39,186 bases of DNA, taken from the NCBI GenBank assembly GCA_030535235.1, contig JAUNCL010000022.1, forward strand, positions 1 through 39,186. Direction: 5' to 3'. The translations under genes and the position numbers were made by a program. Of the stretch, positions 31,975 to 38,778 are shown piece after piece; the stretch's first letter is position 1; each line of letters opens with the position of its first letter. The notes under the pieces are model-generated. The model ran no database searches, was not told the origin of the DNA, and saw only the letters and a program-made list of their open reading frames with translations. The stretch comes from Bacillota bacterium (GTDB taxonomy: Bacteria > Bacillota > Clostridia > Oscillospirales > Oscillospiraceae).

Positions 31975-32709
31975 TTGGATATCGTACTGAATCTGGACCA
32001 TGTGTCCAAGGTCTACGGCAATGGCCGGGGGGCCAGGAACATCACCTTCTCCGTGGAACGGGGCCAGGTGGTGGGCCTGCTGGGCCCCAACGGCTCCGGC
32101 AAGACCACCATTATGAAGTCCATCACCGGGCTCTGCCAGCCCACCGAGGGGACCATCACCGTCTTCGGCGCCAACGCCGTGGACCACAGAGAGACCGCCC
32201 TGGCCAGGGTGGGCACGCTCATCGAGCAGCCCGCCCTCTATGAAAACCTCACCGCCCTGGACCATCTGCGGATGGCCGCCCGGTACTACCCCGGGGTGGG
32301 ACAGGCCCGGATGGAACAGGTCCTGGAGATCGTGGGGCTGTCCCAGTATAAGAAGGAGCGCTGCGGCAAGTTCTCCCTGGGCATGAAGCAGCGGATGGGT
32401 CTGGCCCTGGCCCTTCTGTCCGAGCCGGAGCTGATGATCCTGGACGAGCCCACCAACGGCCTGGACATCGAGGCCACCGTGGAGATCCGAGAAATCATCA
32501 TCCGTCTGGCCAAAGAGAAGGGGGTCACCTTCCTGGTGGCCAGCCATCTGGCCTCGGAGATCGAGAAGATGTGCACCCATGTGCTGGTTCTCCACGAAGG
32601 GGAGATGCTCTCCTTTGTCACCAAGGAGGAGGCCCTGCGGCTGAACCCCTCCCTGGAGGACTACTTCCTGGCCAAGGTGCGGGACAAAAAAGGCTCCGTG
32701 GTTCTGTGA
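31975..32709 (+). CDS. ABC transporter ATP-binding protein (TTG start)
   Basis: A 244-residue ATPase of the CcmA/BcrA type. Walker A is GPNGSGKTT, the Q-loop is near LIEQPALYENLTALDHL, the signature is FSLGMKQRMGLALALL, Walker B is LMILDEPTNGLDI and the H-loop is ASHLASEIEKM. The start is TTG at 31975 with AAAGGAG six bases upstream. The LGMKQR variant and length match exporters for bacitracin, lantibiotics or other cell-surface peptides, but the substrate cannot be told from sequence. The partner permease follows 12 bases later. Confidence 0.9.
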   Translation: MDIVLNLDHVSKVYGNGRGARNITFSVERGQVVGLLGPNGSGKTTIMKSITGLCQPTEGTITVFGANAVDHRETALARVGTLIEQPALYENLTALDHLRMAARYYPGVGQARMEQVLEIVGLSQYKKERCGKFSLGMKQRMGLALALLSEPELMILDEPTNGLDIEATVEIREIIIRLAKEKGVTFLVASHLASEIEKMCTHVLVLHEGEMLSFVTKEEALRLNPSLEDYFLAKVRDKKGSVVL

Positions 32710-32721
32710 GGAGGGATACCC

Positions 32722-33474
32722 ATGACACAATTTATGGCAAACTGGAAAAATGAACTGTTTAAGCTGCGGAAGCGGAAAAAATACTTCGTCTTTCTCATCC
32801 TGGGCTGCGCCATCTGCGTGGCCAGCGCCCTGCGGCTGGTCATCGCCAACTTGATCACCGGCGGGGCCATGTCCCCGGAGACCATGCTGGGAGGGCTGAC
32901 CACCGCCAACCTGCCCTTCCTCCTGCTGCTCTTCCTCCCCCTCATGGCCATTATGGCCGCCTGCGACCTCTTCGTGACGGAGCAGGCCGACCACACCATC
33001 CGTTTCTCCCTCATGCGGCCTGTGGGCAAGGGAAAGCTCTTCTTCTCCAAGGCCACGGCGGTCTTTACCCTGTGTGCCATTGACCTGGCAGTTCTCTATC
33101 TGGTCACTGCCCTCACCCAGGTCATCTTAGGGGGCGGCACCCGGGGCCTGGGCAGCGGCCTGCTGGCCTGCCTGCTGGACCTCATCCCCCTGGCGGTGCT
33201 CATCCTCTTCTTCTGCCTGGTGAACCAGCTCATCAAGAGCGCCGGCCTGACGGTGCTGCTGTGCGTGGTCCTCTATGTGGGCTTCCTGGCCCTGGGTACT
33301 TACCTGCCCGCCTTCGGGGGGCTGCTCTTCACCGGCTACCTCCGGTGGCACAACCTGTGGATCGGCGTGACCCTGCCCTTCCTGTCCATGCTCTCCCGCA
33401 TCGGCCTGCTGGCCGGCTACGGCCTGGTTTTCGCCTGCGGCGGGTACCTGCTGTTTGACCGGAAGGAAGCGTAA
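32722..33474 (+). CDS. ABC transporter permease
   Basis: A 250-residue membrane protein with about six hydrophobic segments and an N-terminal MTQFMANWKNELFKLRKRKK, typical of ABC-2 / BcrB-like permeases that follow CcmA-type ATPases. Recognisable helices include YFVFLILGCAICVASALRL, LPFLLLLFLPLMAIMAACDL, LLDLIPLAVLILFFCLV and IGLLAGYGLVFACGGYLLF. GAGGAGGG precedes the ATG at 32722. A palindromic repeat separates it from the sensor kinase. Confidence 0.85.
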   Translation: MTQFMANWKNELFKLRKRKKYFVFLILGCAICVASALRLVIANLITGGAMSPETMLGGLTTANLPFLLLLFLPLMAIMAACDLFVTEQADHTIRFSLMRPVGKGKLFFSKATAVFTLCAIDLAVLYLVTALTQVILGGGTRGLGSGLLACLLDLIPLAVLILFFCLVNQLIKSAGLTVLLCVVLYVGFLALGTYLPAFGGLLFTGYLRWHNLWIGVTLPFLSMLSRIGLLAGYGLVFACGGYLLFDRKEA

Positions 33475-33486
33475 GCTTTCGCGTTT

Positions 33487-33614
33487 TCGCTCCCCCTCTG
33501 GGGGAGCTGGCACGGCGCAGCCGTGACTGAGAGGGCCGCTCTTCACCGACACAAATTGCCCTCTCCGTCCTCGTGCCTGCGGCCCGAGTCCACCTCTCCC
33601 AAAGGGAGAGGCAA
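33487..33614 (+). repeat. Palindromic dispersed repeat, copy 3 (between permease and kinase)
   Basis: About 128 bases: left arm CGCTCCCCCTCTGGGGGAGC, then TGGCACGGCGCAGCCGTGAC and TGAGAGGG; right arm TGCGGCCCGAGTCCACCTCT, CCCAAAGGGAGAGGC. It has the same orientation as copy 2 and opposite to copy 1. It forms the 5' leader of the sensor-kinase gene, whose ribosome binding site begins about 8 bases after it. Confidence 0.8.
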
Positions 33615-33636
33615 GAGGGATAAGGAGGACCCGTAC

Positions 33637-34788
33637 ATGCGAAATAAAACTACCCTGCGAGGCCGGTTTTTTCAGACCGGCCTCCTGATGCTGGGTCTGT
33701 CCCTGGTGGTGGCCCTGGCTCTGGTGGCGGCCATGCTCTTTCTGTTCAGCGCCCAGGTGCCGGAGGGAGAGAGCTTTGTCCTCACCGTGGTGGACCTCTT
33801 CTTAGGGGAACTGAAAGGCCCCGGCCGGATGCTGCCCTACCTGATTTTGGGCATCCTCCTGCTGTGCCTGTCCGTGGCGGCGGTGTGCATCGCCCTGACC
33901 TCCCGGCTCACCGGCCAGATCGGGGCCACCCTCAAGACCCTCCGCCGGGCCGCCGACCGGCTCCGGGAGGGGGACCTGGACTTTGAGATCCTCTCCTGCC
34001 GGGAGCGGGAGCTGGACGAGCTGGGCCAGTCCCTGGAGAGCGTCCGCCAGCGGCTGAAGCAGGCCGCCGCCGCCGAGGCCGCCGCCCAGGAGGAGCGAGG
34101 GCTGCTCATGGCCAACCTCTCCCACGACATGCGCACCCCCATCACCGCCATCAAGGGCTATGTGGAGGGCATCCGGGACGGCATCGCCAACACCCCGGAG
34201 AAGCAGGCCCACTACCTGGACATCGTCTACAGCAAGACCCTGGTGCTGGAGAAATTAGTCCGAAACATGACCGACTTCTCCGAGTTCGAGCTGGGCCGGA
34301 TGCAGTACCACTTTGAGTATGTGGACATGACCGACTTCCTCACCGACCTGGCGGAGGAATACCGCCTGGAGGCCCAGGGGGCGGAGATGCGCTTCACCAG
34401 CCAGCTGGCCCCGGGCCGGTTCCTGGTGACCGCCGACCGGAACAAGCTCAAGCGGGTGATGGACAACCTCATGTCCAACGCCATCAAGTACGGCCGGCCC
34501 GGCGGCTCCATCCACCTGACGGCGGAGCCCTACGAGGGAGGGCTGGTCCTCCAGCTCTCCGACAATGGCCGGGGCATCAGCAGCCAGGCCCTGGCCCATG
34601 TCTTTGACAGCTTTTTCCGGGCGGACGCCGCCCGGTCCAGCGCCGTGCCGGGCAGCGGCCTGGGTCTGGCCATCTGCCGGGCCATCATGGACAGCCACCA
34701 CGGCAAGATCTGGCTCACCAGCGAGGAGGGCGAGGGCACCCGGGCCTTCCTCTATCTCCCCCTGCAGAAAGAGGAGGACATTTTATGA
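33637..34788 (+). CDS. Sensor histidine kinase
   Basis: A 383-residue kinase. Membrane segments lie at about 13-37 and 65-88, with a short outer loop of about 27 residues, so direct sensing of a large ligand is unlikely. It has a HAMP linker (about 89-145), a HisKA domain with LSHDMRTPITAIKGYVEG (His about 163), and an ATPase domain with DNLMSNAIKYG, LSDNGRGIS and GSGLGLAICRAI. The tiny sensor loop resembles intramembrane-sensing kinases that work with ABC transporters, such as BceS, although BceS lacks HAMP. AAGGAGGAC precedes the ATG. It overlaps the regulator gene by ATGA. Confidence 0.92.
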   Translation: MRNKTTLRGRFFQTGLLMLGLSLVVALALVAAMLFLFSAQVPEGESFVLTVVDLFLGELKGPGRMLPYLILGILLLCLSVAAVCIALTSRLTGQIGATLKTLRRAADRLREGDLDFEILSCRERELDELGQSLESVRQRLKQAAAAEAAAQEERGLLMANLSHDMRTPITAIKGYVEGIRDGIANTPEKQAHYLDIVYSKTLVLEKLVRNMTDFSEFELGRMQYHFEYVDMTDFLTDLAEEYRLEAQGAEMRFTSQLAPGRFLVTADRNKLKRVMDNLMSNAIKYGRPGGSIHLTAEPYEGGLVLQLSDNGRGISSQALAHVFDSFFRADAARSSAVPGSGLGLAICRAIMDSHHGKIWLTSEEGEGTRAFLYLPLQKEEDIL

Positions 34789-35474
34789 AAATACTGATCA
34801 TCGAAGACGACCAGAGCGTGGCCGAACTGGAGCGGGACTATCTGGAGATCAACGGCTTTACCTGCACCCTGGCCGCCGACGGTACCCAGGGCCTGACGCT
34901 GGCCCTGGAGGAGGACTTCGCCCTGGTTATCGTGGACGTGATGCTCCCGGGGCTCAGCGGCTTTGAGATCTGCCGCCGCCTGCGGGAGGTGAAGGACACC
35001 CCGGTCATCATCATCTCCGCCCTGGCCGACGACATCGACAAGGTCCGGGGCCTGGGCCTGGGGGCCGACGACTACATGACCAAACCCTTCAGCCCCAGCG
35101 AGCTGGTGGCCCGGGTGAAGGGCCACATCCAGCGGTATGAGCGGCTGGTGGGCAGCCGGGAAAAGCCCCGGCCGGAGATTTTGAAGATCCGGGGCCTGGA
35201 GATCGACCGGGAGGCCCGCCGGGTGTGGGTCAACGGCCGGGAAAAGACCATGACCGGCAAGGAATACGACCTGCTTCTCTTCCTGGCCGAGCACCCGGAC
35301 ACGGTGTTCTCCAAGGACCGGCTCTTCGACAACGTGTGGGGCATGGACGCCTACGGCGATGTGTCCACGGTGACGGTGCACATCAAGCACATCCGGGACA
35401 AGATCGAGATCGACCCCGAGCACATCCAGTACATAGAGACCGTCTGGGGCGTGGGCTACCGCTTCCGGGGATAA
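34785..35474 (+). CDS. OmpR/PhoB-family response regulator
   Basis: A 229-residue regulator. Receiver domain: ILIIEDD (acidic pocket), phospho-acceptor Asp about 51 in VIVDVMLPGLSG, and the conserved Lys in YMTKPFSPSELVARV. The C-terminal winged helix (about 130-229) has GKEYDLLLFLAEHPDTVFSK, DVSTVTVHIKHIRDKIE and VWGVGYRF. The start overlaps the kinase stop. It is the natural candidate to bind the AAATCTTAA motif upstream of the secreted genes; that link is inference. A decayed paralogous 3' end lies at 21193. Confidence 0.94.
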   Translation: MKILIIEDDQSVAELERDYLEINGFTCTLAADGTQGLTLALEEDFALVIVDVMLPGLSGFEICRRLREVKDTPVIIISALADDIDKVRGLGLGADDYMTKPFSPSELVARVKGHIQRYERLVGSREKPRPEILKIRGLEIDREARRVWVNGREKTMTGKEYDLLLFLAEHPDTVFSKDRLFDNVWGMDAYGDVSTVTVHIKHIRDKIEIDPEHIQYIETVWGVGYRFRG

Positions 35475-35604
35475 GTCCCCGGCCTGAGGTCCGTTGTCCC
35501 GACAAAAAATGCCCTCTAACTGTCCGGCGAGGAAAAGGGATGGTTGACTGTGGAGGCTGTCGCGATTATCTGCGTATTCTGTTCGGTGATATAGCCGAAG
35601 ATGA

Positions 35605-36308
35605 AATATCACAATTATAGCATTCTATATTTTTTTAGGGTATACTTTCACGATAGGGTATGCACCAGGCCTGTCTGAGTTTGATGTGAATAACATGAAT
35701 GATGGAATTCAGGGAATGGTAGATTTGATAAATCAAGATATTAAAACTGAGTATGAGCCTGGGAAAAATAGGACAACCTTGCAATACAGTTATTCCCTTG
35801 CTTAACTTGCTTATTTGCAAAAAGACAGTAATAAAGCGCTGGAATTGAGTGTAGCATTTTATAATTACGCTAATGCTTCAAGTGTGAGCAATAGGGATAT
35901 TCATATATGCTTCAAGATCAGATGACTTGGTCTACTACACAACCTAAGGCATATCTGGATACCTCGTTTGCTGATAATTCTACTTCTGTCGATTTTTGCG
36001 TTGGTGTATATGATGATGCTGTATTGAAAGCCAATACTATATATAGTTGGACAATAACATCTAAGGCAGGAACAAAACCAGGCTATCCAAACGATGGACG
36101 CTTTAGAATTATGGCACAAAGAAGTTATCGCTTTACAACATTAGTCGGTGGTGCGTTTAACGTTTTCGCCGAAGAACATGAAAACATTTTAAGACTGGGA
36201 TTAAACAGTGGACAAAATTGGGTTCCTAATGTTACAGGTTGGTCGCTTGGTGGGACAACTCGATTTCCGTGGAATTTCTATGCGGAGACAGATGGAGTTC
36301 GTGAATGA
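35605..36308 (+). pseudogene. Broken AT-rich gene, unknown product
   Basis: Three reading segments join: 35605-35805 (includes GYTFTIGYAPGLSEFDVNNM, NDGIQGMVDLINQDIKTEY) ending in TAA; the same frame continues 35806-35925 (LAYLQKDSNKALELSVAFYN) and ends in TGA. The next frame 35907-36308 gives a 133-residue stretch (TTQPKAYLDTSFADNSTSVD, RFRIMAQRSYRFTTLV, NVFAEEHENILRLGLNSGQN). Codon use is AT-rich, unlike the GC-rich neighbours, indicating recent acquisition. No start codon or signal sequence remains at the left; the 35475-35604 stretch shows nothing else. I do not recognise the family. Confidence 0.55.
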
Positions 36309-36629
36309 TAGTGTTAAATTGTTTGATAGGGATGTGTCTCAGCCTCCTATTGCTGATTTTTCAACTGAGTGTTCCTTGCCTGGCAGCCTATATCCTCAGT
36401 AGGCTGGGAATTGTCCTCTTGCCAGTGGAGCGGAGGAAACCGAATTTTCGTTGTATGCTAGTGCTCTGCTTATTGCTGGTGTTTGGTGGGTTGGCTTTGC
36501 TATTCTACCATCCCATCGTCTCCTGCCGGCCGGAGCTACAGGATCGTTTTACCCCGGAAATGCGGGAGGAGGCCATGGCCATCAACCAAGGATTTTATTC
36601 CGCGCAAGTCCCACTTCAGTTGCCGGCCG
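36305..36629 (+). pseudogene. Truncated small membrane-protein gene
   Basis: Starts ATG at 36305, overlapping the preceding stop as ATGA. It encodes two hydrophobic segments (MIVLNCLIGMCLSLLLLIFQ and FRCMLVLCLLLVFGGLALLF) followed by a soluble part RPELQDRFTPEMREEAMAIN, QGFYSAQVPLQ. The frame then runs into the transposase remnant on the opposite strand, so the natural C-terminus is lost. The overlap with the broken gene suggests the two once formed a unit. Confidence 0.5.
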
Positions 36630-37376
36630 CTACGCGGTCATTTTCTTGGAAACACGGGTCTGCAGCCTGCCTTGTTCCCGCTTCATCCAGTATTTCTTCA
36701 GATCAAAAGCCAGGGCCAACAGGAACATTTCAGTCCGCACATTGGCTATGCCCCGGGTGAGAAACCTGCGGAACCCAAAGTCATTCTTCAGCAGCGCAAA
36801 CGCGCCCTCTGCCTGAATAGAGCGGCACTGCCTCAGGTGAATGCCCCGCGGCGAAGTAATATTTTCCGTTGCCTGTGCCCGCAGTTCCCAAAAGGCCCTT
36901 TTCACATGCAGCATCTTTGCCTGTTCCGGATCCTTTGCTTGGCAACGCTTAGTCCGCTTTGGGCAATTGGCACAGCTTTCCAGCTTGGTGCCGTCGATGA
37001 ATACCGTCCGGTGATCCACCTCGCCCAGTTCCTCCAGCTTCCTGCTGGAATAGATCCCGCACATATAACCGAATACCAATACCTTGAACAACACCCGCGG
37101 ATCGGCTGCCTATTCTCCCCAGGGGAGAATAGGCGCTATACAGCTTTTCGTAGTCCAACTCCTCCAACATTGCGCTTGCCAGCCGGACGGGTGCGTTCTC
37201 CGGTATTATTTTTTCACTGTTCAGTACAAAAACCAGTTGACCATTCCGCTCTGATACCTTAAACTGGTCTTGCGTTTTATTGTTTTTCACAACTCAATTT
37301 TAACGCATATAAGACGAGAGGCCAACCCTTACGGGCCAGCCTCTCGTCTTATTTTTTGGACCGTTCATTTTGCAAC
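36630..37376 (-). mobile_element. IS1182-like insertion sequence remnant (transposase frameshifted and internally deleted)
   Basis: Transposase pieces on the minus strand: 36949-37290 starts MKNNKTQDQFKVSERNGQLV and reads to LYSAYSP; the continuation in another frame (36630-37121) has DPRVLFKVLVFGYMCGIYSS, RKLEELGEVDHRTVFIDGTK, LESCANCPKRTKRC and the C-terminal SIQAEGAFALLKNDFGFRRF. These blocks match the IS1182-type transposase order, but segments of roughly 30 and more than 150 residues are missing between RKLEE / LGEVDH and LESCAN / NCPKR. A perfect 27-base palindrome at 37107-37133 marks the frameshift. The right end carries CATTTTGCAAC (37366-37376). No matching left end is seen. Confidence 0.8.
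37309..37358 (+). terminator. Strong terminator at the IS right end
   Basis: 14-bp stem ATAAGACGAGAGGC / GCCTCTCGTCTTAT with a 16-base loop, followed by TTTTTTGG. It lies upstream of the transposase start, where it would shield the element from outside transcription. Confidence 0.85.
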
Positions 37377-37401
37377 GCGCTCTTTTGCACTCTGATGAGT
37401 T

Positions 37402-37429
37402 TGGTGGAGATAAGCGGGATCGAACCGCC
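37402..37429 (-). other. tRNA 3'-end fragment, possible attachment site of a mobile element
   Basis: The minus strand reads GGCGGTTCGATCCCGCTTAT followed by CTCCACCA: a T-arm (GGCGG TTCGATC CCGCT), a 3' acceptor strand and CCA. The rest of a tRNA (D-arm, anticodon arm) is not recognisable upstream. Such 3' fragments are typical att sites of integrative elements; the 1.7 kb to the right is AT-richer and has mobile-element-type genes. The sequence resembles a clostridial tRNA-Ala 3' end, but identity is not certain. Confidence 0.5.
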
Positions 37430-37519
37430 AACGGGCGTAGGTGCCGTCAACAGGTCCTTTATTGTACCTTATCATGTCATTTGGGTATACTATAATGAAA
37501 TACCAAGAGAGGGAAAAGA

Positions 37520-37550
37520 ATAGCGCGGAGCAACGCGCCCCGCGCTATAA
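37520..37550 (-). terminator. Terminator of the lipoprotein gene
   Basis: Stem ATAGCGCGG / CCGCGCTAT (37520-37528 and 37540-37548), followed on the minus strand by TCTTTTCCC. It lies directly after the lipoprotein stop codon. Confidence 0.7.
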
Positions 37551-37555
37551 CTGCA

Positions 37556-38287
37556 TTATTCGACAATGTATGCGTCAACGCAACCATCGCCCGTTATCTT
37601 ATATGAATATGTGATTTCTGTTCCTTTATAAGAGCTAACATCGTCTCTAAAGTGAACTACGGAAAGATAGTCGTTGTTGGGGAACTTGATATTCCAAGCA
37701 TTCTCTCCATAGCTTGCATTTTGGCTATGAAGCGTTCCCGTTTCCTCAAATCGGTCAGTGACAACGGCTACGTTCTTAAATACCATTTCAACAATGGTTT
37801 CTGTTCCCCAATCGGGAATAGTTTCTTCGCGAGAAGTCACATCTTCAAGTTTTCCAACGAAAGAAAGTCTCTGTTCCGCTTCTAAAGTAATCAATTCATC
37901 CGTTGTAAGATACAAGTTTGCAACCATTACAAATTCCGATGTGGCATAGTTGCCGTTTTCATCCACAATATAAAAAGTGGTAACAGCGTGGTCTTCTTCA
38001 ATCGACTCAATAGTACCACCAAAAGTATAAACATTGCCTATTAAACTTTTTGCAAACGCCGCATTCTCAATAGATTTTTCTATTTCTTCTCGTGTTAGAG
38101 CTTGTGCGCTGTTCATCATTTCGTCTTTTGTCAATGTCGCTGTTTCAGAATTATAGTTTTCTTCCTGCTGCGAGTTGCTTTCATCTGTCTGCGGCTCGTT
38201 ATTGTTGCTCGCTTCATTATTGTCTCCACAAGCAACAAAAGAAAAACACATAACTGCCGTCAAGAGCAGCGCAATCCATTTTTTCAT
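37556..38287 (-). CDS. Lipoprotein of unknown function
   Basis: A 243-residue exported lipoprotein: signal MKKWIALLLTAVMCFSFVAC with a lipobox ending at Cys20, then an Asn/Glu/Ser-rich linker (about 21-50). The folded part (about 60-240) contains IGNVYTFGGTIESIEEDHAV, LSFVGKLEDVTSREETIPDW and NDYLSVVHFRDDVSSYKGTE, suggestive of one or two small beta-barrel (OB-like) domains as in tRNA-anti-like lipoproteins. Codon use is AT-rich. It lies downstream of two small mobile-element-type genes, so it is probably cargo of an acquired element. Confidence 0.8.
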   Translation of the reverse strand: MKKWIALLLTAVMCFSFVACGDNNEASNNNEPQTDESNSQQEENYNSETATLTKDEMMNSAQALTREEIEKSIENAAFAKSLIGNVYTFGGTIESIEEDHAVTTFYIVDENGNYATSEFVMVANLYLTTDELITLEAEQRLSFVGKLEDVTSREETIPDWGTETIVEMVFKNVAVVTDRFEETGTLHSQNASYGENAWNIKFPNNDYLSVVHFRDDVSSYKGTEITYSYKITGDGCVDAYIVE

Positions 38288-38306
38288 TATAGTTATCCTC
38301 TTTCTA

Positions 38307-38498
38307 TTATGCGTTCTGTGCGTCTATTACGACGCGCACCGCGTTTACAGCGGCTTCATGTTCATGTACATAACGGGAAACGGTGTCTGGACTTCTGCGC
38401 AGCTTCTTTCCAATCTTGACAAAGCTGTTTCCGTCTTGGAAAAGCTGCCACATCTTTTCCTTTTCTTTCTGCGTGACCCGCGTTCCTTTTGCTGCCAT
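38307..38498 (-). CDS. Small helix-turn-helix protein
   Basis: A 63-residue basic protein: VTQKEKEKMWQLFQDGNSFV then KIGKKLRRSPDTVSRYVHEH, a helix-turn-helix like those of resolvases and transposase-associated regulators (WQLFQDG..F.KIGKKL.RSP.TVSRYV). Its ATG overlaps the stop of the upstream 65-residue gene by one base (TAATG), so the pair is translationally coupled. No catalytic domain is present, so it is probably a regulator or relaxosome accessory of a mobile element. Confidence 0.75.
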   Translation of the reverse strand: MAAKGTRVTQKEKEKMWQLFQDGNSFVKIGKKLRRSPDTVSRYVHEHEAAVNAVRVVIDAQNA

Positions 38499-38695
38499 TA
38501 CTTTATGACCTTATCTTCGGCGCGGAGCATAGTTTCTTTAATTGCCTTTTCAAACTCTTTACGGACATAGGTTTCAGCGGTCAGCTTTTCGGTCACGCCG
38601 CCATCGGCAAGAATTTTGTTCATCTTGTCAAGCTCGGTGAAGAAAGATTTAGGGAGAATGATACGGCCTTTGGTGGTGTCGAGAATGATGCGCAT
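38498..38695 (-). CDS. Small protein of mobile-element type, unknown function
   Basis: A 65-residue protein: MRIILDTTKGRIILPKSFFT then ELDKMNKILADGGVTEKLTA and a charged helix FEKAIKETMLRAEDKVIK. It may be DNA-binding, but no named family is recognised. The ATG at 38695 has AGGAGG seven bases upstream; an extended frame to 38758 would cover the inverted repeat and is rejected. It is the first gene of the coupled pair. Confidence 0.65.
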   Translation of the reverse strand: MRIILDTTKGRIILPKSFFTELDKMNKILADGGVTEKLTAETYVRKEFEKAIKETMLRAEDKVIK

Positions 38696-38719
38696 GATTT
38701 TTCCTCCTATAAAGCAAAA

Positions 38720-38778
38720 AATGTACGAAACTGGCAGATTGCACAGCTTTTCGTACATTCTATGATATATATTGTCAA
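38720..38778 (-). promoter_or_regulatory. Promoter region with 11-bp inverted repeat (operator candidate)
   Basis: AATGTACGAAA (38720-38730) and TTTCGTACATT (38749-38759) form a perfect 11-bp inverted repeat separated by 18 bases. TTGACA lies on the minus strand at 38773-38778; no clear -10 is seen at 17 bases, where the repeat arm starts. The two small proteins downstream are candidates to bind it. Confidence 0.5.

Noticed and set aside
28936-33614. CRISPR-like array made of the dispersed repeats
   Set aside because: The copies are kilobases apart, palindromic and variable inside; there is no regular repeat-spacer pattern and no cas gene.
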